The translations under genes were made by a program, and so were the position numbers. Shown here one piece after another: positions 61,628 to 64,000 of a DNA stretch of 64,000 bases. The notes beneath the pieces are model-generated. The model searched no databases. It was given only the letters and a program-made list of their open reading frames with translations, and was not told the DNA's origin. The first letter of the stretch is position 1, and each line of letters opens with the position of its first letter. The stretch is from Rhynchopus sp. YZ270_cl-10 (lineage: Eukaryota; Euglenozoa; Diplonemea; Diplonemida; Diplonemidae): NCBI GenBank assembly GCA_964035575.1, contig OZ037903.1:459001-523000 (forward strand), given 5' to 3'.

Positions 61628-62062
61628 TACAGTCATCCAACAAACGTTGGTGGGTAAAAACGTTGGTGGGTAAAAAGGTTGGTGGGGTAAAAACGTTGGT
61701 GGATTTGGGGTCTCGAAAAAATTTGGTGGGTTTTTTGGATTAGAACTGCATTTTTGAGTTTCCTTTACGTGGACCCCTATGCCCCTATGCCCCTCCTCCC
61801 TCCCCCACTTCCACCCAAACCCGGTCCAGATTGAAAAAATAATACCGCAAAAGTAAAAAAAGATGCCCCCATAGACAAAACCTGCCGCAGGTTTACACCG
61901 TCAATGTTGCACTTTTGGGTTTGCGGGTACATGGTAAACACAGGTTAGAAACCACTAAGGTTGGTGGGTAAAAAGGTTGGTGGGGTAAAAACGTTGGTGG
62001 GTTTGGGGTCTCGAAAAAATTTGGTGGGTTTTTACCCCACCAACCTTTGTTGAATGACTGTA
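61628..62062. mobile_element. Tc1/mariner-type MITE
   Basis: About 435 bp bounded by TA, with inverted ends TACAGTCATCCAACAAACG and, on the other strand, TACAGTCATTCAACAAAGG, both leading into GTTGGTGGG(G)TAAAAA. CAGT after a TA target is typical of Tc1/mariner relatives. Subterminal direct repeats (ACGTTGGTGGGTAAAAA-like) occur several times at each side, and an internal block (TCTCGAAAAAATTTGGTGGG) occurs twice. No coding capacity. Confidence 0.8.
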
Positions 62063-62749
62063 ATACCATTTTTTCTCGTTTTGGGGGGCAAAACTGCCGA
62101 AAACACCCCAAACATACCCCAAACGTCCTGGGACGGTGTGTGACCCACCCCAGAAGAGCACAAAACACAAAAAAAAAAAAATGATGAAAAATTCAAAATT
62201 ATCCTGTTCTTTGGCATTAACTCTGTGACCCTATATTCAGTCAGCAGAGCCCTGTCTTTCTTGTGACTGGGGCATGGCACGCCTCGAAAGACGTGCACGA
62301 AACTCTTTTACTGGAAAGTTGGTTCTCCACTTGCACTGTCTTCATTTAACAGCATAATTACAAGTGTGGGTTTCAACTCTTGGTTCCACCTTCTCATGGG
62401 CTACTGCCGCAATATCACCGGATGTCATCACAACATCCCTGGTAAAACCGGAGTTATAACCCCACATGGACGACAGACCGATCATGTCTTGTCCCTTGTC
62501 CCCATCTGTCTCCTCTTGCACCCAGCTGCACAAGACCCTCCCGAACACATTCGACATCAGGGATGGGCTTGCGATGCAAGCGCGCCCACCTCGCACCAGG
62601 GTCTCCCTGTTCCCAAAAGGCTGATTACCGCAGTCGTTGCTGTTGCCAAAGTCATTTTTTCTGTGTTTTTTGGGCATTTCTGGGCAACAGAGAGAGTTTT
62701 GAGTCTGAAATTCGGTCAAAATGCGGTAGGAGGTTGGTAAATGTGGGTG

Positions 62750-62774
62750 CTCTGGGTGGTCTGACCACCCAGAG
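62750..62774. repeat. Perfect hairpin
   Basis: 11-bp arms CTCTGGGTGGT and ACCACCCAGAG with a 3-nt loop. Confidence 0.75.
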
Positions 62775-63164
62775 AGAAGTGGTCAGAAAGTGGCCCAACG
62801 GGTCTGGAGAATGATGAATGCGCGGTAAATAGGACGATAACACAGGGCAATTTTCTGACATAAAAATAGGTTTTTGGTCCCGAACAGAGCGTCTAAAGTG
62901 TGAAAAACAGATGCATTTGAAAAGATTTGCTACTTTTGGGGTGATTTTGGGTATTTGCACACTTTCTGATGTCCGTTTTTTTCACATTTTTTATTTCAGA
63001 TAATATAGTCCTCGTGACACATTCGGCTGTGGTGAAGTTGAAAAAATTAGATCCATGTTTCCAGCGATTCAAGGTAGTTTGTGTGAGCCGGGGAAAATTA
63101 TGATATTTTAGCTGGAAATAGAGAATCCCGTACAAAATGGCCTTGGAAAAATTGAAGAAAAAAA

Positions 63165-63590
63165 TTGAAACAACAGAAAACACATAATAACACAATTGGA
63201 CGCACCAAGAAGGGGTCGGTGGTCGAGCGGAGGGACGGGGAGGACCGGGAGCAGTGTACACCCGCATCAGAGGTGGGAAGAGCAAGGCTGTGTGAGAAAA
63301 CTTGCAAGGAATTTGTGGCTACAACCACATCAGGTCGCGCAAGACCCAAGAAGGGGACTTTGTAGCGTATTTTGAGAACATGAACAAGTCCGGAAACTCC
63401 CACAACACGATGTGGAGTGCGTTTTCACCCCTCAATACAGTGATGCAGGACTAGCATGATATCAAGCTGCAGGTCGAATACCCGAAGCTCACGGAGCTGC
63501 TGAAGAGTTAAGGACAAGGTGGCTAAAAAAGCTGTACATTCAAGAAGGAACAGGTGATCAAGTTCGCATTGCCCCTTTCTATTTTTATCC
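63165..63590 (+). mobile_element. Relic resembling the core-binding domain of a tyrosine recombinase
   Basis: The plus strand carries pieces such as EFVATTTSGRARPKKGTL, then NKSGNSHNTMWSAFSPLNTV, LQVEYPKLTELLKS and FKKEQVIKFAL. The LWS.FS.LN ... YPKL..LLK ... K...F..E.V.KF pattern is that of N-terminal domains of eukaryotic tyrosine-recombinase proteins (mobile-element type). No catalytic domain is visible. It is a broken fossil with a few interruptions; family uncertain. Confidence 0.4.
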
Positions 63591-64000
63591 CTTTTACTCA
63601 CCACCTCACATCAACAGGTATATAGGGACTTGGGTTCCACATCACCACAGGACTATATGATCTAAAATCAAAATATTGATTTTCTAGAAATCTAGTACTT
63701 GGGCCATCTATGATCGTCTCCGTGAGACACGCAACAGGCTGTGAGAGCTTAGTGAGAGTTAGTGAGAGTTACCGAGGGCTTATGAGGTCCTGTGCTGTGG
63801 TATCTCGCACAGTCCACACTGTACACATCCGAAAAACACCTGCATTTGCATTTCTGGAATCCGTCCACTGTGTGGTAGGTCAATTTTCCGAGATGACAAG
63901 TTCTTGGTTTTTGTCAACATCGGTGTGAGGTAAAGGGGGCAAGTGAAACCATAGAGATGATTAGGAACAAGAAAAGGGTGTAAAAGGGTCAAGGGCTGCT

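Larger units (their letters stand above)
61500..64000. other. SEC13 upstream region with mobile elements
   Basis: Holds a MITE (61628-62062), a perfect hairpin (62750-62774) and a recombinase relic (63165-63590). A minus-strand open stretch at 62342-62719 (including GRACIASPSLMSNVFGRVL and VVMTSGDIAAVAHEKVEPR) has mixed composition but no family, start or splice sites that I can support. The missing first exon of SEC13 may lie here or beyond the window. Confidence 0.45.

Noticed and set aside
62032-62298. Shared AAGACAGGGCTCTGC between 62250 and 46360 as evidence for a repeat or a SEC13 first exon.
   Set aside because: The match is only about 15 bp with unrelated flanks, and the translation does not resemble the SEC13 N-terminus.
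62342-62719. Minus-strand frame of 125 codons with mixed composition.
   Set aside because: No family match that I can support, no clear start, and it lies among mobile sequences.

Overview
The window is nuclear DNA of a unicellular eukaryote (protist). The evidence is split genes with short GT-AG introns whose donor is nearly always GTATGT, GTATGG or GTATGC, eukaryote-only genes (kinesin, myosin, proteasome alpha subunit, SEC13, cytosolic ribosomal protein uS5, PPR protein), and long homopolymer-rich non-coding stretches. Exons are GC-rich with strong codon bias; introns and spacers are T/A-rich. The exact lineage cannot be fixed from the sequence. Nearly every recognisable gene lies on the minus strand; the one recognisable plus-strand coding stretch is a broken deubiquitinase-like copy.

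Layout: 1-5.0 kb carries isocitrate lyase copy 1 in a segmental duplication with composite alpha/beta repeats. 5.3-17 kb has a membrane-anchored ShK-domain protein, a small unknown gene, a zinc-finger/coiled-coil/acidic protein, a Plus3-domain (Rtf1-like) protein, proteasome alpha-6 and a PPR protein. 19-29 kb has a long kinesin, a WD40/coiled-coil protein (with an alpha/beta repeat in intron 1) and methylmalonate-semialdehyde dehydrogenase (with two foldback elements in intron 2). 29-34.5 kb is repeat-rich (8-bp satellite, hairpins), then an AadAT/LysN-type aminotransferase. 34.5-39.2 kb is the second copy of the duplication with isocitrate lyase copy 2. 39-43.6 kb has no clear gene. 43.7-49.7 kb has malate synthase G, an EF-hand light-chain-like protein and a peroxisomal SDR (2,4-dienoyl-CoA reductase type, ending AKL). 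49.9-56.2 kb has a divergent myosin with a degenerate P-loop and ribosomal protein uS5. 57-64 kb has the deubiquitinase relic, SEC13 (5' end not found), hairpin clusters, a Tc1/mariner-type MITE and a recombinase relic.

Together, the two isocitrate lyases and malate synthase form a glyoxylate bypass. Their N-termini look mitochondrial and their C-termini are not PTS1 signals, whereas the dienoyl-CoA reductase-like SDR has a clear PTS1. Methylmalonate-semialdehyde dehydrogenase and the aminotransferase add branched-chain and lysine-type amino-acid breakdown, which suggests growth on fatty acids and amino acids.

The most unusual signal is a set of dispersed short structured elements (families A, A', B and E) found in introns and predicted 5'UTR introns. 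All copies face the same way relative to the minus-strand genes. They carry a conserved hairpin whose loop reads ACGAGAG in the sense strand, followed by a TTTCAAC-like (branch-site-like) tail, and in many copies a polypyrimidine tract and an AG acceptor lie roughly 10-60 nt further on. They may be introner-type elements or a structured intron module.
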